DNA from: Gemella morbillorum | Lineage (GTDB): Bacteria > Bacillota > Bacilli > Staphylococcales > Gemellaceae | Reading direction: 5' to 3' | NCBI RefSeq assembly: GCF_900476045.1 | Contig: NZ_LS483440.1 | Location: 1,240,001-1,304,000 of the forward strand | Length of the DNA stretch: 64,000 nucleotides | Shown here: positions 20,208 through 29,959 of the stretch, piece by piece | Layout: each line of letters starts with the position of its first letter | Position numbering within the stretch: the first letter of the stretch is position 1 | Made by a program: the position numbers and the translations under genes | Notes under the pieces: generated by a model | The model's database searches: none | What the model was told of the DNA's origin: nothing | What the model saw: only the letters and a program-made list of their open reading frames with translations

Positions 20208-20285
20208 TTAATAAAACCTTATAATAATTATTTTAAAGTGTATTCAGTGAAGAATGAAAAAATTAATACATATAGTATCTTTTTC

Positions 20286-20314
20286 TTGAACTCCTTTTCA
20301 AAAAGTGGTATATT
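20286..20314 (+). promoter_or_regulatory. metNIQ promoter
   Basis: TTGAAC (20286-20291), a 17-base spacer and TATATT (20309-20314). The predicted start is only about 10-12 bases before the metN ATG region, so the leader is very short. Confidence 0.7.
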
Positions 20315-20331
20315 CTTCCTTGGAGGTTATT

Positions 20332-21066
20332 ATGATAGTTCAATTAAAAAACATATCCAAACAATATAAAGATGCTAAGTTTAAACTTCAAAATATTTCT
20401 TTTGATATAAATAAGAAAGAAGTTATTGGAATTATTGGGCGTAATGGTACTGGAAAAAGCACTATTTTGAAAATGATTAATGGCATTGTCAACTATGATA
20501 GCGGTGATATTCTTTATAAGAATCAATCTCTTAGTGAACTGACTCCAGCTACTCTTAGACAAACTAGAAAAAATCTTGCTTATATATTTCAACATTCTAA
20601 TCTTATTGATAACAAAAGTGTATATTATCATTTAAGCCTGGTATATAAATTAAATAAAGTCCCTGTTGATAAAAAGAAGGTAAATTATATCCTTGAGTTT
20701 ATGAATATATCCCGTCTAAAAGACAGTCTTTGTGGTAGTCTTAGCGGTGGCGAACAGCAAAAAGTAGCTATTGCTATGGCACTTCTTCAAGAACCTGAAG
20801 TATTACTTTGCGATGAGATTAGTTCAGCACTCGACACCAATAGTGAAAAAGAAATTTTTACACTGTTAAACAAACTACGAGAAACATCAGATATCTCTAT
20901 AGTAATGATTTCTCACAGTTTATCTTTACTTAAAAACTTCTGCGATAAAGTAATTATCATCGATGATTCTACAATTAAAGATATTATTATACCTAACAAA
21001 GATATTAAAGATGATTACGACAGCAATTATTATAAGTATGTAAAGGAGTTTTTATTGGATGATTGA
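20332..21066 (+). CDS. metN: methionine-type ABC transporter ATP-binding protein, short form
   Basis: 244 residues from the ATG at 20332 behind TTGGAGG; an upstream in-frame GTG lies in the promoter. It has Walker A (GRNGTGKST), the LSGGEQQK signature, Walker B (VLLCDEISSAL) and the switch histidine (MISHS). It pairs with a MetI-type permease and an NlpA/MetQ lipoprotein, so uptake of methionine is the likely role. Well-studied MetN proteins are about 340 residues and end in a NIL/ACT-like methionine-sensing domain, and this one stops after the ATPase core. A different amino acid substrate is possible. Confidence 0.85.
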   Translation: MIVQLKNISKQYKDAKFKLQNISFDINKKEVIGIIGRNGTGKSTILKMINGIVNYDSGDILYKNQSLSELTPATLRQTRKNLAYIFQHSNLIDNKSVYYHLSLVYKLNKVPVDKKKVNYILEFMNISRLKDSLCGSLSGGEQQKVAIAMALLQEPEVLLCDEISSALDTNSEKEIFTLLNKLRETSDISIVMISHSLSLLKNFCDKVIIIDDSTIKDIIIPNKDIKDDYDSNYYKYVKEFLLDD

Positions 21067-21730
21067 TTTATTCTTAAAAAATTATGATGGTATAGTAAAA
21101 GCTTTTTGGGAAACAAATTATATGATGGGAATTTCTATGGTTACAGTTTTTGTAATCTCTATGCCACTAGGTATTCTATTATTTTCACTTAATAAAGATT
21201 ATTTACTGAAAAATAAAGCATTATATGAAGGGCTTAGTATTTTCTTAAATGCTCTTCGCAGTGTCCCCTTCTTAATATTTGTATTTATATTAATACCTGT
21301 CAATAGATTTTTATTTAAAACGTCATTTGGTAATATTGCAGCTATTTTACCTTTAACACTCGTTGGAGTTAGCTTATATGCTCGTTTTGTAGAGCAAGCA
21401 TTGCTGAATGTTCCTCAAAAAATTATTGATAGAGCTATTAGTATGGGAGCTACGAAATTCCAAATTATTAGATACTTTCTCTTACCAGCAACAGTCGGAA
21501 ATTTAATTTTATCCTTTACCTATACAACCATTAGCTTGTTAGCATATACCACTGTAATGGGTGTTATTGGGGCTGGCGGATTAGGTGAATTTGCCTTCAG
21601 GTATGGCTATCAAGAATACGATTATAATCTTATGTATTTAATTGTACTTATATTTATTATATATGTATTTATTATTCAAACAATTGGTTATGGATTAGCC
21701 AAAAAATTCACAGGTAAAAAAGAAAAATAA
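21059..21730 (+). CDS. metI: methionine-type ABC transporter permease
   Basis: 223 residues, five predicted membrane helices. The EAA loop that contacts the ATPase reads RAISMGATKFQIIRYFLLPA, matching MetI. The start overlaps metN by 8 bases (AAGGAG within metN), so the two are translationally coupled. It forms the membrane channel of the importer. Confidence 0.9.
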   Translation: MIDLFLKNYDGIVKAFWETNYMMGISMVTVFVISMPLGILLFSLNKDYLLKNKALYEGLSIFLNALRSVPFLIFVFILIPVNRFLFKTSFGNIAAILPLTLVGVSLYARFVEQALLNVPQKIIDRAISMGATKFQIIRYFLLPATVGNLILSFTYTTISLLAYTTVMGVIGAGGLGEFAFRYGYQEYDYNLMYLIVLIFIIYVFIIQTIGYGLAKKFTGKKEK

Positions 21731-21817
21731 TTTTATTGAACTATTTTATAAACATATATTCCTATAAATAAGTATTCAAACACCTCTAAACTTATAAACA
21801 ATCTAAGGAGACAAAAA

Positions 21818-22630
21818 ATGAAAAAATTACTATCAATTTGCGCAAGTTTATTAGCGCTTGTATTAGTATTAACCGCTTGTTCAAGCAAAACTGAAACTAA
21901 AAAAGAAAATGTTACTATCAAAGTAGCTTCTCATACTGCACCTATGACAGATATGCTAGAGATGATTAAAGACGATTTGAAAAAAGAAGGATATAACCTT
22001 GAATTAGTTAAAGTATCTGATAATGTTCAAGCTAACGTTGCATTAAATAATAAAGAAGTAGATGCAAACTTCTTCCAACACAAACCATTTATGGAGCAAT
22101 TTAACGCAAAAAACAAAGGTAATTTAGTTGCGGTTCAACCTATTTACAATGCAACTGTTGCTTTCTATTCAAAAGATATTAAAGACATTAAAGATCTTAA
22201 AAACGGAGCTGATGTAGCTATTCCATCTGATCCAACAAATATGGCACGTGCTTTACGCCTATTAGATCATGGTAAAGTTATCACACTTAAAGATCCAAAT
22301 AGTTATACTGTAACTGTAGATGATATTAAAGAAAATCCAAAAAATCTTAAATTCTCACCTATTAGTTTACTTAACTTAAATGAAGCATATAAAGAAAAAG
22401 ACCTAGTATTCAACTACCCTACTTATATTGCTAAATTAAACCTTACACCTGGTAAAGATGGACTTCTAGTTGAAGATGAAAAAGATTCTACTTTTGCAGT
22501 AAGTTTAGTTGCACGTGAAGATAATAAAGACTCTGATGCAGTAAAAGCTCTTAAAAAAGCTCTTGCTAGTGAAAAAATTAAAAACTTCATTAATGAAAAA
22601 CTAAAAGGACACGCAACTCCTGCATTTTAA
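21818..22630 (+). CDS. metQ: NlpA/MetQ-family substrate-binding lipoprotein
   Basis: 270 residues. A lipoprotein signal peptide ends at the lipobox LTAC with C21, so the protein is anchored to the outer face of the membrane. The rest is the Lipoprotein_9 fold (KVASHTAPMTDML, VDANFFQHKPFM). AAGGAGA precedes the start. It lies 87 bases after metI and is closed by its own terminator. It presumably delivers D/L-methionine to MetNI. Confidence 0.93.
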   Translation: MKKLLSICASLLALVLVLTACSSKTETKKENVTIKVASHTAPMTDMLEMIKDDLKKEGYNLELVKVSDNVQANVALNNKEVDANFFQHKPFMEQFNAKNKGNLVAVQPIYNATVAFYSKDIKDIKDLKNGADVAIPSDPTNMARALRLLDHGKVITLKDPNSYTVTVDDIKENPKNLKFSPISLLNLNEAYKEKDLVFNYPTYIAKLNLTPGKDGLLVEDEKDSTFAVSLVAREDNKDSDAVKALKKALASEKIKNFINEKLKGHATPAF

Positions 22631-22667
22631 TTTTAACTCTTACTCATAAAGATTTTTTACCACTATT

Positions 22668-22710
22668 TCCTTAAAGTTAGATTAGAAGTCTAGCTTTAAG
22701 GATTTTTTTT
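22668..22710 (+). terminator. metNIQ terminator
   Basis: A 14-bp stem with one wobble (22668-22681 / 22689-22702) followed by eight T residues. Confidence 0.92.
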
Positions 22711-22730
22711 CACTCTAAATAAACATAGAA

Positions 22731-22754
22731 AAAACGAGTCTTTCGACTCGTTTT
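22731..22754 (-). terminator. maltose operon terminator
   Basis: A perfect 10-bp stem AAAACGAGTC / GACTCGTTTT with a TTTC loop, 12 bases beyond the stop of the PTS gene. Confidence 0.9.
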
Positions 22755-22766
22755 CTTATTACTTTT

Positions 22767-24350
22767 CTATTTTAATAATTTTTCAAATGCTTCTCTTACT
22801 TGTCCTACAGAGAATCCAATAATTACTTGAATAGCTTTACCATTACGCGCAACTCCAAGAGCTCCAGATTGTTTAATAAAGTTATCATCTTTTACTAAGC
22901 TTTCATCTTGTACATTAACACGTAATCTTGTTACACAGTTAGTTACATCAACGACGTTATCTTTTCCACCTAAACCTTCTAAAATAATTGCTGCTTGATC
23001 CGCATAAGCTGTAGCATCATCAACAACTTCTGTTTTAGCTGCTTCTTTACCTCTTTCACGGTATTCTTGTTTAGAGTAAAGTTTAGTTTCAGCATCATCT
23101 TCTTCACGACCTGGTGTGTTTAAGTTGAATTTAAGAATCATAAATCTAAACACGAAGAAGTAAATTACTGAGAATATTAATCCTATTATAATTTGAACAA
23201 ACATTTGTCCAGAGTGATTTTTGAACATTGGTAGCCAGTTAAGTGCTAAGAAGTCGATTAATCCACTTCCGAAGTTACCTACAACTCCAAATTGATACAT
23301 AGTTGCTGACATTGCTGCTCCTAATACTGCGTGAGTAGCGAATAACATTGGAGCTGCGAATAAGAATGTAAACTCGATTGGTTCAGTAATTCCTGTTAAG
23401 AAACCAGTAAGAGCTGCTGGGATTAATAACCCTGCTACAACCTTTTTCTTTTTATCTTTAGCTGTAACATACATAGCTAAAGCTGCTGCTGGTAAACCAA
23501 ATACTTTTGAGTTACCGTGTAATGAGAATCCACCTTGTGGGAATAACTCTTTTAATGGAGTTGTGCTTTGAGAGAACTCTTTAATATGTTGCACCCAGTA
23601 CGCTGTAATTCCATTTTCTACTGCTGCTGGTCCAAACATAAATGGTCCATAGATGAAGTGGTGTAATCCTGTTGGGATTAAAATTCTTTCTAAGAAAGTA
23701 TAAGTAAATACTCCAGCAATTCCAGATACTTTTAAGAATCCTTGTAAAGCAGCAATTCCTAATTGAACTTTTGGCCATAAAAGAGCTGTTAAAAATGCAG
23801 CTGGAATCATTAAAATAAATCCTATTAAAATAACAAATGTTGAACCTTGGAAAATTCCTAATAACTCAGGAAGTTTTTTATCAAAGTATTTGTTGTGAAT
23901 CCAAACTGAAATTGATGCAATAATGATAGAACCGATAATTGAAGTATCTAGTGTGATTGCTCCAGCGATTCTAGTTAAACCTGTTGGTAATTTTAAAGCT
24001 GGCGTTACATCCACTCCGAAGAATGGGAATACTGTTAAGAACCCATTGATGAAGTAGTTAAAAATCATATAAATTAAGAACGCTTCTAATGCTGCACGCC
24101 CATTTGCTTTTTTAGCAAGACCAATCGGAATACCAAGAGCGAAAACTACTGGCATTTGGTTAAAGATTGTCCATCCACCTTGTTCTATTACGAACCAGAA
24201 GTTGTACCAAAGTGTCCCTTCTGTCGCAATGCTCCCTACTAAGTTAGGGTTTTTAAAGATTGAAGTTAATCCTACTACTAATCCGAAGAATGCGAATATA
24301 ATAGATGGCATTAACATAGCGCCTCCAAAACGCTGAATTTTTTGTAACAT
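22767..24350 (-). CDS. malT: PTS alpha-glucoside (maltose) transporter, EIICB
   Basis: 527 residues: a membrane EIIC domain (1 to about 405; GITEPIEFTFLFAAP and LHHFIYGPFMFGP are family marks) joined to EIIB (about 440-527) with the phosphorylated cysteine C472 in TNCVTRLRV. No EIIA domain is fused or encoded nearby, so it must borrow one. It belongs to the glucose/alpha-glucoside superfamily; position next to an EEP phosphatase, a phosphorylase and MalQ points to maltose, imported as maltose 6'-phosphate. AAGGAGG precedes the start. It is the last gene of the operon, 19 bases after mapP. Confidence 0.87.
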   Translation of the reverse strand: MLQKIQRFGGAMLMPSIIFAFFGLVVGLTSIFKNPNLVGSIATEGTLWYNFWFVIEQGGWTIFNQMPVVFALGIPIGLAKKANGRAALEAFLIYMIFNYFINGFLTVFPFFGVDVTPALKLPTGLTRIAGAITLDTSIIGSIIIASISVWIHNKYFDKKLPELLGIFQGSTFVILIGFILMIPAAFLTALLWPKVQLGIAALQGFLKVSGIAGVFTYTFLERILIPTGLHHFIYGPFMFGPAAVENGITAYWVQHIKEFSQSTTPLKELFPQGGFSLHGNSKVFGLPAAALAMYVTAKDKKKKVVAGLLIPAALTGFLTGITEPIEFTFLFAAPMLFATHAVLGAAMSATMYQFGVVGNFGSGLIDFLALNWLPMFKNHSGQMFVQIIIGLIFSVIYFFVFRFMILKFNLNTPGREEDDAETKLYSKQEYRERGKEAAKTEVVDDATAYADQAAIILEGLGGKDNVVDVTNCVTRLRVNVQDESLVKDDNFIKQSGALGVARNGKAIQVIIGFSVGQVREAFEKLLK

Positions 24351-24369
24351 AACATTTTCCTCCTTTTAT

Positions 24370-25164
24370 TTATTTTTCTGCTAATGTTACTTCTAAGCCA
24401 TTATGGTCAGAAATTATTGGATAATTTACATTATTAAAGATAACATAACTTTCTTCAACATTTAATTTTTTGTTAGAAAATATATAATCCAATTTCTTCT
24501 GACACATAGAATCTTCCCAACCACTGATATTTTTATACACGGTAACTCCTTTATCTTTTTTTAGAGCCATTTCATAAGTATCAAATAAACCTTGTTCAAG
24601 TATAGCTTTATATTCATCTACTTGATTAAAGTAATCTGTATTGAAATCTCCCATAAAAATTTTAAGATTTGTATTATCTGTATAATTTACTAAGTTGTAA
24701 AGATTTTGTTCTATGTCTTCTCCTTTACAAGTTGGCAAGTTCATATGACAACTGTAAAATTCTACAATTTCATCATTTATTTTTAAATCTACTTTTAAAA
24801 TTTTTCTTGATTCTATAGAGGTCACGGTTTGTTGTGCCGTACAGTAAAAATCCTCTACGGCAACAACGTCACCTTTAGCTAAGATTGCTAAGCCCTCTTC
24901 AAATTTATCAAAACCAATATGTGAGTAAGTCCAATAATATTTATATCCTTGCTCTCCATATTCATTTATTTTATCTAATAATAATTTTCCGAAATTGTCT
25001 TCTCTAATCCCTAGTTCTATAAGTTCACTACTAATCAATTGGTTTACTTCTTGCATCGCTATCACGTCATATTTTTTTTCTACGATAGTTTTCGCTAAAA
25101 TATTCAATTTTTCTAGTTGATTTTCTTCTAACCAACTATGAACATTTATTGTTAGTAGTTTCAT
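24370..25164 (-). CDS. mapP: EEP-family phosphatase, probable maltose 6'-phosphate phosphatase
   Basis: 264 residues from the ATG at 25164 (GTGAGGA upstream). The fold is endonuclease/exonuclease/phosphatase: N-terminal MKLLTINVHSW, metal-binding E39 in IAMQEVNQ, GDFNTDYF and C-terminal SDHNGLEV. MapP of Enterococcus faecalis and Lactobacillus casei is an EEP protein that removes phosphate from maltose 6'-phosphate delivered by a MalT PTS. Here the gene sits exactly between a PTS EIICB and maltodextrin enzymes, and no 6-phospho-alpha-glucosidase is present, which supports that role and not nuclease function. The assignment is inferred from family and context. Confidence 0.78.
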   Translation of the reverse strand: MKLLTINVHSWLEENQLEKLNILAKTIVEKKYDVIAMQEVNQLISSELIELGIREDNFGKLLLDKINEYGEQGYKYYWTYSHIGFDKFEEGLAILAKGDVVAVEDFYCTAQQTVTSIESRKILKVDLKINDEIVEFYSCHMNLPTCKGEDIEQNLYNLVNYTDNTNLKIFMGDFNTDYFNQVDEYKAILEQGLFDTYEMALKKDKGVTVYKNISGWEDSMCQKKLDYIFSNKKLNVEESYVIFNNVNYPIISDHNGLEVTLAEK

Positions 25165-25186
25165 AGTTACATCCTCACTATTTTTT

Positions 25187-27442
25187 CTATTTATTCCAAA
25201 TTTCTTCATTGTACTGAGTAATTGTACGGTCTGATGAGAAGAATCCTGCTTTAGCTATATTAACAATTACTTTTCTTAACCATAAGTCACGATCTTCATA
25301 ATCTGCTAACATCTCTTCTTTTTTCGCATAATACTCTTCAAAATCAATAAGTGTCATGAACCAGTCTTTGTTTAATAGTTCATTGTACAATCTTTCTAAT
25401 CTTTCTTTATTTCCAAGTTTTACTAAATCTTCTGAAATAATAAAGTCAACTACTTCTTTTACTCCATCTTTATTGTAGTAATCTTTTGAAACATACCCAG
25501 CAGTTTCATATAGTTTGATAATCTCATCACTTTCTTTACCGAAAATATAGATATTCTCACGTCCAACAAGCTCATCAATCTCTACATTAGCACCATCTAA
25601 TGTTCCAAGTGTTAATGCTCCATTTAGCATAAATTTCATATTACCTGTTCCACTAGCTTCTTTTGATGCTAGTGAGATTTGTTCAGAAATATCTGTCGCT
25701 GGAATTAATTTTTCTGCAACACTTACGTTGTAGTTTTCAACTAAGTATACATTTAAGTATTTATTTACTTCTGGATCATTATTAATTAACTCTGATAGAC
25801 ATAAAATTAAATGAATGATATCTTGTGCTATGACATATGCTGGAGCAGCTTTACCACCGAAAAATACTGTAATTTTACGTTTTGGTAATTTTCCATTTTT
25901 AATATCAAGATATTTTTTTATTACATATAAAGCGTTCATTTGTTGACGTTTATATTCATGGAATCTCTTGATTTGAGTATCGATAATACTATTTTCATCT
26001 AACTCAATTCCTTGTGTTTCTTTCAAGTATTCTTTTAGAATAAGTTTATTTTCGTGTTTAATTTCTTCTAATTTAGCTGCTACTTCTTTACTATCAACAA
26101 AAGCTAATAGTTTTTCTAATTTAGTTGCATCTGTTAAATACTCATCACCAATTAGTTCTTTTAAGTACGCTGCTAATGGTCTATTAGAAAACTCTAACCA
26201 ACGTCTAAATGTGATACCATTAGTTTTGTTGTTGAATTTCTCTGGATATAACTCATAGAAATGTTTTAATTCAGAGTTCTTAAGAATTTCTGTGTGTAAG
26301 TAAGCAACTCCGTTTACACTATTTGAGAAGTGAATATCCATGTTTGCCATATGTACACGATTATATTTATCAATGATTTGAATGTCTTCACCTTCATATT
26401 TAGAACGTATTACTGCATCTAATTTCTTAATAATTGTTACTAAATGCGGCACTACTTCTTCTAAAAATTCTAATGGCCATTTTTCTAATGCTTCAGCCAA
26501 GATAGTATGGTTTGTATATCCTGTCATTTTTTGGACGATTGAGTATGCTTCTTCAAACTCAATTCCATAATTTTCTATCATAAGACGAATAAGTTCTGGA
26601 ATTACCATACTTGGATGCGTATCATTAATTTGAACATACGCGTATTCATATAAATCATGAATATTGCTTCCTTTAGCACGAGCTTCATCAATAATTAATT
26701 GTGCCGCATTTGATACCATGAAGTATTGTTGATAAATACGTAAAAGTTCACCATTTCTATCACTATCATCTGGATATAAGAACAATGTTAAATTTTTCTT
26801 GATATCTGTTTTATCAAAACTAATTCCTTCGTTAATAATCGAACTATCGATTGAATCAATATCAAATAAGTTTAGATAGTTTTTAGTCTCTTTTTTATAA
26901 CCAAGGACATCAATTCGTTTTAATGATGATGTTAGACTAAAGTTTTTAAATGGTACTGTATATTTTACATCAGTATCTATTAACCAAGAATTATCTTCAA
27001 TCCAGAAGTTTGGTTCTGCATGTTGTTCATTTTTAGAAAATACTTGTTTAAATAAACCACAGTGGTAATTTAATCCTACACCATCTCCGTTAATTCCTAA
27101 AGAAGAGATAGAATCAATAAAACATGATGCTAAACGTCCTAACCCTCCATTACCTAATGATGGCTCTAATTCTACTTCTTCAACTTCACTTAGACGTTTA
27201 TTTGCTGCTGCTAATTCTTTTTCAACTTCGTCATATATTCCAAGATTTATTAAATTATTTGATAATAATTTACCAATTAAAAATTCTGCAGAAATATAAT
27301 AAACTTTTTTCTTATCGCTGTTTAATTCTTTTTTCTCAGCTTCTTCTTTTACATAGTTCAACAATTGAATATAAAGTTCTTTATTATTCAAATCACTTAG
27401 ATTTTTTGTTGTTTTTTCTCGTACATAATTACTAAAAGTCAT
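25187..27442 (-). CDS. glgP: glycogen/maltodextrin phosphorylase
   Basis: 751 residues from the ATG at 27442 (GAGAGGAT upstream). It is a GT35 enzyme: [19 protein letters not shown] near the N-terminus, NDTHP, and the pyridoxal-phosphate lysine in [16 protein letters not shown]. It releases glucose 1-phosphate from alpha-1,4-glucans. In a maltose operon it works on maltodextrins made by MalQ and is often called MalP. It is 1 base after malQ. It is slightly shorter than the 800-residue norm, consistent with an unregulated maltodextrin enzyme. Confidence 0.94.
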   Translation of the reverse strand: MTFSNYVREKTTKNLSDLNNKELYIQLLNYVKEEAEKKELNSDKKKVYYISAEFLIGKLLSNNLINLGIYDEVEKELAAANKRLSEVEEVELEPSLGNGGLGRLASCFIDSISSLGINGDGVGLNYHCGLFKQVFSKNEQHAEPNFWIEDNSWLIDTDVKYTVPFKNFSLTSSLKRIDVLGYKKETKNYLNLFDIDSIDSSIINEGISFDKTDIKKNLTLFLYPDDSDRNGELLRIYQQYFMVSNAAQLIIDEARAKGSNIHDLYEYAYVQINDTHPSMVIPELIRLMIENYGIEFEEAYSIVQKMTGYTNHTILAEALEKWPLEFLEEVVPHLVTIIKKLDAVIRSKYEGEDIQIIDKYNRVHMANMDIHFSNSVNGVAYLHTEILKNSELKHFYELYPEKFNNKTNGITFRRWLEFSNRPLAAYLKELIGDEYLTDATKLEKLLAFVDSKEVAAKLEEIKHENKLILKEYLKETQGIELDENSIIDTQIKRFHEYKRQQMNALYVIKKYLDIKNGKLPKRKITVFFGGKAAPAYVIAQDIIHLILCLSELINNDPEVNKYLNVYLVENYNVSVAEKLIPATDISEQISLASKEASGTGNMKFMLNGALTLGTLDGANVEIDELVGRENIYIFGKESDEIIKLYETAGYVSKDYYNKDGVKEVVDFIISEDLVKLGNKERLERLYNELLNKDWFMTLIDFEEYYAKKEEMLADYEDRDLWLRKVIVNIAKAGFFSSDRTITQYNEEIWNK

Positions 27443-27443
27443 A

Positions 27444-28934
27444 TTATCCTCTCTCTCTTGCATATAGTTTTGTAATATTTTTCAAGAACTCTTTTCGTTC
27501 TGAAGTTAGGTCCTCTTCTAACATTCTCCATTCCCAGTTTCCTCCAACTGTAGATGGAATGTTCATTCTACTAGTAGTATCTTTATCTAGTAAATCTTGC
27601 ATTGTTACAATCGCATAGTCACTTACTGATGAATAAATTCCTCGAATCATTGCTTCTGTAATTTTTTCACCATCTCGACGGTTTAAATAAGTATCAACAA
27701 ACTCTTTTCCTTTTTCATCCAATTCAGCATACCAACCGTTAACTACATCATTATCATGTGTCCCAGTGTATGCTACACTATTTTGCGTATAATGATGTGG
27801 ACGGTCTAAGTTGTCTTCTCCAGGAAACGCAAATTGAAGAATCTTCATACCTGGATAAGTAGAATCTTCTAGAAGTTTTTCGGCTTTAGCATCGATAAAT
27901 CCAAGATTTTCTGCAATAATTGGTAAATCTCCTAATTCTGCTTTTATTTTTTCAAATAGTTCAATACCAGGTCCTGCTTCCCAAGTTCCTATAGCTGCTA
28001 TTTCAGCATTACTGTCTATTTGCCAGTAATCAGAAAATCCTTTGAAGTGATCTATACGAAGCACATCATACATTTTGAAACTTTCTTGAACTCGATATAC
28101 CCACCAAGAATAATTTTGTTCTCTATGTTTTTCCCAATTATAGATTGGATTCCCCCAAAGTTGACCAGTAGGGCTAAAATCATCAGCAGGGCATCCTGCT
28201 ACATAAAGAGGTTCATTATCTTCATTCACCTTGAATAGTTCTGGCATTGTCCACATTTCTACACTATCAGCACTAACATATATTGGCATATCTCCAATAA
28301 TTTTAATTCCTTTTGAGTTTGCGTAATTCTTAAGAGCTAACCATTGTTTGAAGAAAAAGTACTGCGTTATTGTGTAATAACGAATACTATCTTGTAGCTC
28401 TATACGATATTTTTCGCGGGCACTTATTTCAGCACGTTTTATATCCTCATCCCAATGAATGAAGCTTTGATAACCAAAACTTTCTTTAATTGCCATATAT
28501 TCAGCATAATCAACTAACCAGCTTGCATTTTCTTTTTCAAATTTCTCAATTTCGGCTAAAACTTTATCGCTTTTAACAACATTAGCGACCGCTTTTTCTA
28601 AAATTGGTCTTCTCGCATCAAACAGTAATCCATAGTCTACTTTTTCTGGATTATCTCCAAAGTTAACTCCTTCATAGTCTACTTTTTCTAAAAGACCTTC
28701 TTCTTCTAATAAGTCGAAGTCAATTAGATTTAAATTCCCTGCCACTGCAGAAAAACTTTGATAAGGAGAATCTCCGTAACTCGTTGTTGTTAGTGGTAAA
28801 AGTTGCCAATATGTTTGTTGAGTCTCTTCTAAAAAATCAACAAAATCATAAGCGCTTTTCCCAAATGTTCCAATACCTTGTTTCCCAGGTAGTGATGTAA
28901 TATGCATCAATACCCCACTTGAACGTCTTCTCAT
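27444..28934 (-). CDS. malQ: 4-alpha-glucanotransferase (amylomaltase)
   Basis: 496 residues, GH77. It begins with [23 protein letters not shown]. It contains the catalytic region ([14 protein letters not shown]), the acid/base segment (IIAENLGFI) and [14 protein letters not shown]. It transfers glucan chains between maltose and maltodextrins, releasing glucose, and so converts maltose into phosphorylase substrates. It is the first gene of the leftward maltose operon, with a consensus promoter 60 bases upstream. Confidence 0.95.
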   Translation of the reverse strand: MRRRSSGVLMHITSLPGKQGIGTFGKSAYDFVDFLEETQQTYWQLLPLTTTSYGDSPYQSFSAVAGNLNLIDFDLLEEEGLLEKVDYEGVNFGDNPEKVDYGLLFDARRPILEKAVANVVKSDKVLAEIEKFEKENASWLVDYAEYMAIKESFGYQSFIHWDEDIKRAEISAREKYRIELQDSIRYYTITQYFFFKQWLALKNYANSKGIKIIGDMPIYVSADSVEMWTMPELFKVNEDNEPLYVAGCPADDFSPTGQLWGNPIYNWEKHREQNYSWWVYRVQESFKMYDVLRIDHFKGFSDYWQIDSNAEIAAIGTWEAGPGIELFEKIKAELGDLPIIAENLGFIDAKAEKLLEDSTYPGMKILQFAFPGEDNLDRPHHYTQNSVAYTGTHDNDVVNGWYAELDEKGKEFVDTYLNRRDGEKITEAMIRGIYSSVSDYAIVTMQDLLDKDTTSRMNIPSTVGGNWEWRMLEEDLTSERKEFLKNITKLYARERG

Positions 28935-28993
28935 TTTCGTCTCCTCCGTAAAATTTTACAACTTATAATTACTTTAACTACTTAACAATAATT

Positions 28994-29022
28994 ATTATAA
29001 TAAAACCGTTTCATCTTGTCAA
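28994..29022 (-). promoter_or_regulatory. malQ-glgP-mapP-malT promoter
   Basis: Minus-strand TTGACA (29022-29017), a 17-base spacer and TATAAT (28999-28994), both consensus. The spacer carries AAACGGTTT and the sequence AAGATGAAA, which also occurs in opposite orientation at the divergent gntR start. Confidence 0.85.
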
Positions 29023-29102
29023 TACATTTAGGTAATTCTTTTATTTTTTTCTTCTGACATATCCGTAAATGTTAGATTTTTATAAAGAGATTTATGTTAC
29101 TC

Positions 29103-29131
29103 TTGATTTTTTATGACTATACGTTTATAAT
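29103..29131 (+). promoter_or_regulatory. gntR promoter
   Basis: TTGATT (29103-29108), a 17-base spacer and TATAAT (29126-29131). AAGATGAAA (29135-29143) lies at the predicted start of transcription. Confidence 0.75.
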
Positions 29132-29164
29132 AGTAAGATGAAATTTTAGAAAGGTTTAGGGAGT

Positions 29165-29872
29165 ATGAGTAAATATAAGCAAGTCTATAATGATATCAAA
29201 GGAAAAATTGATACACGTTTCTATAAACGTAATACTGAATTGCCTAGTGAAAATGACTTAGTAAGAGAATATGGTTATTCAAAAGATACAATAAGAAAAG
29301 CATTATCACTTTTAGAATTAGATGGATATATACAAAAAATAAAAGGAAAAAATTCTTTAATTCTAGGACATGGACGTATTAAAAACAATTATTTAGGAAA
29401 TATTAAAACTTCAGCAGAATTAAATATAGATGGAAAATACGAAATAAAAACAAACCTTGAAAGCCTATATATAATTCAAGGTGATAAAAGAATTATGGAT
29501 ATCTTTGGCGCAAATGAAAGCAATGATTTTTATCGCGTCAGTCGAAGCAGAACAATTAATGGAGAACGACTTGAGTATGAAGTTTCATATTTTGATCGTT
29601 CATTAGTCCCTTTTTTAAATAAAGATATAGCAGAAAATTCAATTTATAAATATTTAGAAACTGAACTTGGTCTTAATATCACACATTCACGTCGTGAAAT
29701 TTCATTCAGATATGCTACTGATGAAGAAAAACAACATATGGATCTTGGAATCTATGATATGGTTGCTGTTGTTGAAAGTATTACTTACTTATCGAATGGT
29801 AATATTCTTCAATACGGTGTTTTAAGTTACCGTCCAGATAAATTCACCTTTGTTACAATGGCAAAAAGATAA
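29165..29872 (+). CDS. GntR-family regulator with UTRA domain (TreR-like)
   Basis: 235 residues: a winged helix (2-68; LPSENDLVREYGYSKDTIRKALSLLE) followed by a UTRA ligand domain (about 90-230). The layout and the N-terminus are closest in memory to TreR-type repressors of disaccharide PTS operons. It is divergent from the maltose operon with both promoters in the 230-base gap, so it likely controls that operon, sensing a phosphorylated sugar. It could instead be a trehalose regulator, but no trehalose gene is present. Confidence 0.85.
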   Translation: MSKYKQVYNDIKGKIDTRFYKRNTELPSENDLVREYGYSKDTIRKALSLLELDGYIQKIKGKNSLILGHGRIKNNYLGNIKTSAELNIDGKYEIKTNLESLYIIQGDKRIMDIFGANESNDFYRVSRSRTINGERLEYEVSYFDRSLVPFLNKDIAENSIYKYLETELGLNITHSRREISFRYATDEEKQHMDLGIYDMVAVVESITYLSNGNILQYGVLSYRPDKFTFVTMAKR

Positions 29873-29887
29873 CACAAAAAACTAATC

Positions 29888-29940
29888 AAACACACCTCAA
29901 ATATTAGACTTTTCTCAAGTCCAATCTTCGAGGTGTGTTT
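29888..29940. terminator. terminator between gntR and pgi
   Basis: An outer 11-bp stem AAACACACCTC / GAGGTGTGTTT (29888-29898 / 29930-29940) extended inward by imperfect pairing. It can serve both convergent genes. Confidence 0.82.
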
Positions 29941-29959
29941 TAAATTTATTTATTAGCTT

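Noticed and set aside
20003-20331. SAM riboswitch or T-box controlling metNIQ
   Set aside because: The promoter -10 box is only 18 bases before the metN ATG, leaving no room for a leader, and no S-box or T-box consensus is visible.
24370-25164. DNA endonuclease or exonuclease III
   Set aside because: The fold family fits, but the operon context between a PTS permease and maltodextrin enzymes and the matching known MapP role make a sugar-phosphate phosphatase more likely.
27124-27435. Rightward frames inside glgP, polA, pgi, valS and other genes
   Set aside because: They lie opposite strongly conserved genes, lack ribosome binding sites and have low-complexity compositions, as expected for antisense shadows.
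29003-29011. Catabolite-responsive element in the maltose promoter
   Set aside because: AAACCGTTT is palindromic but too short and does not fit the 14-base cre consensus across its flanks.
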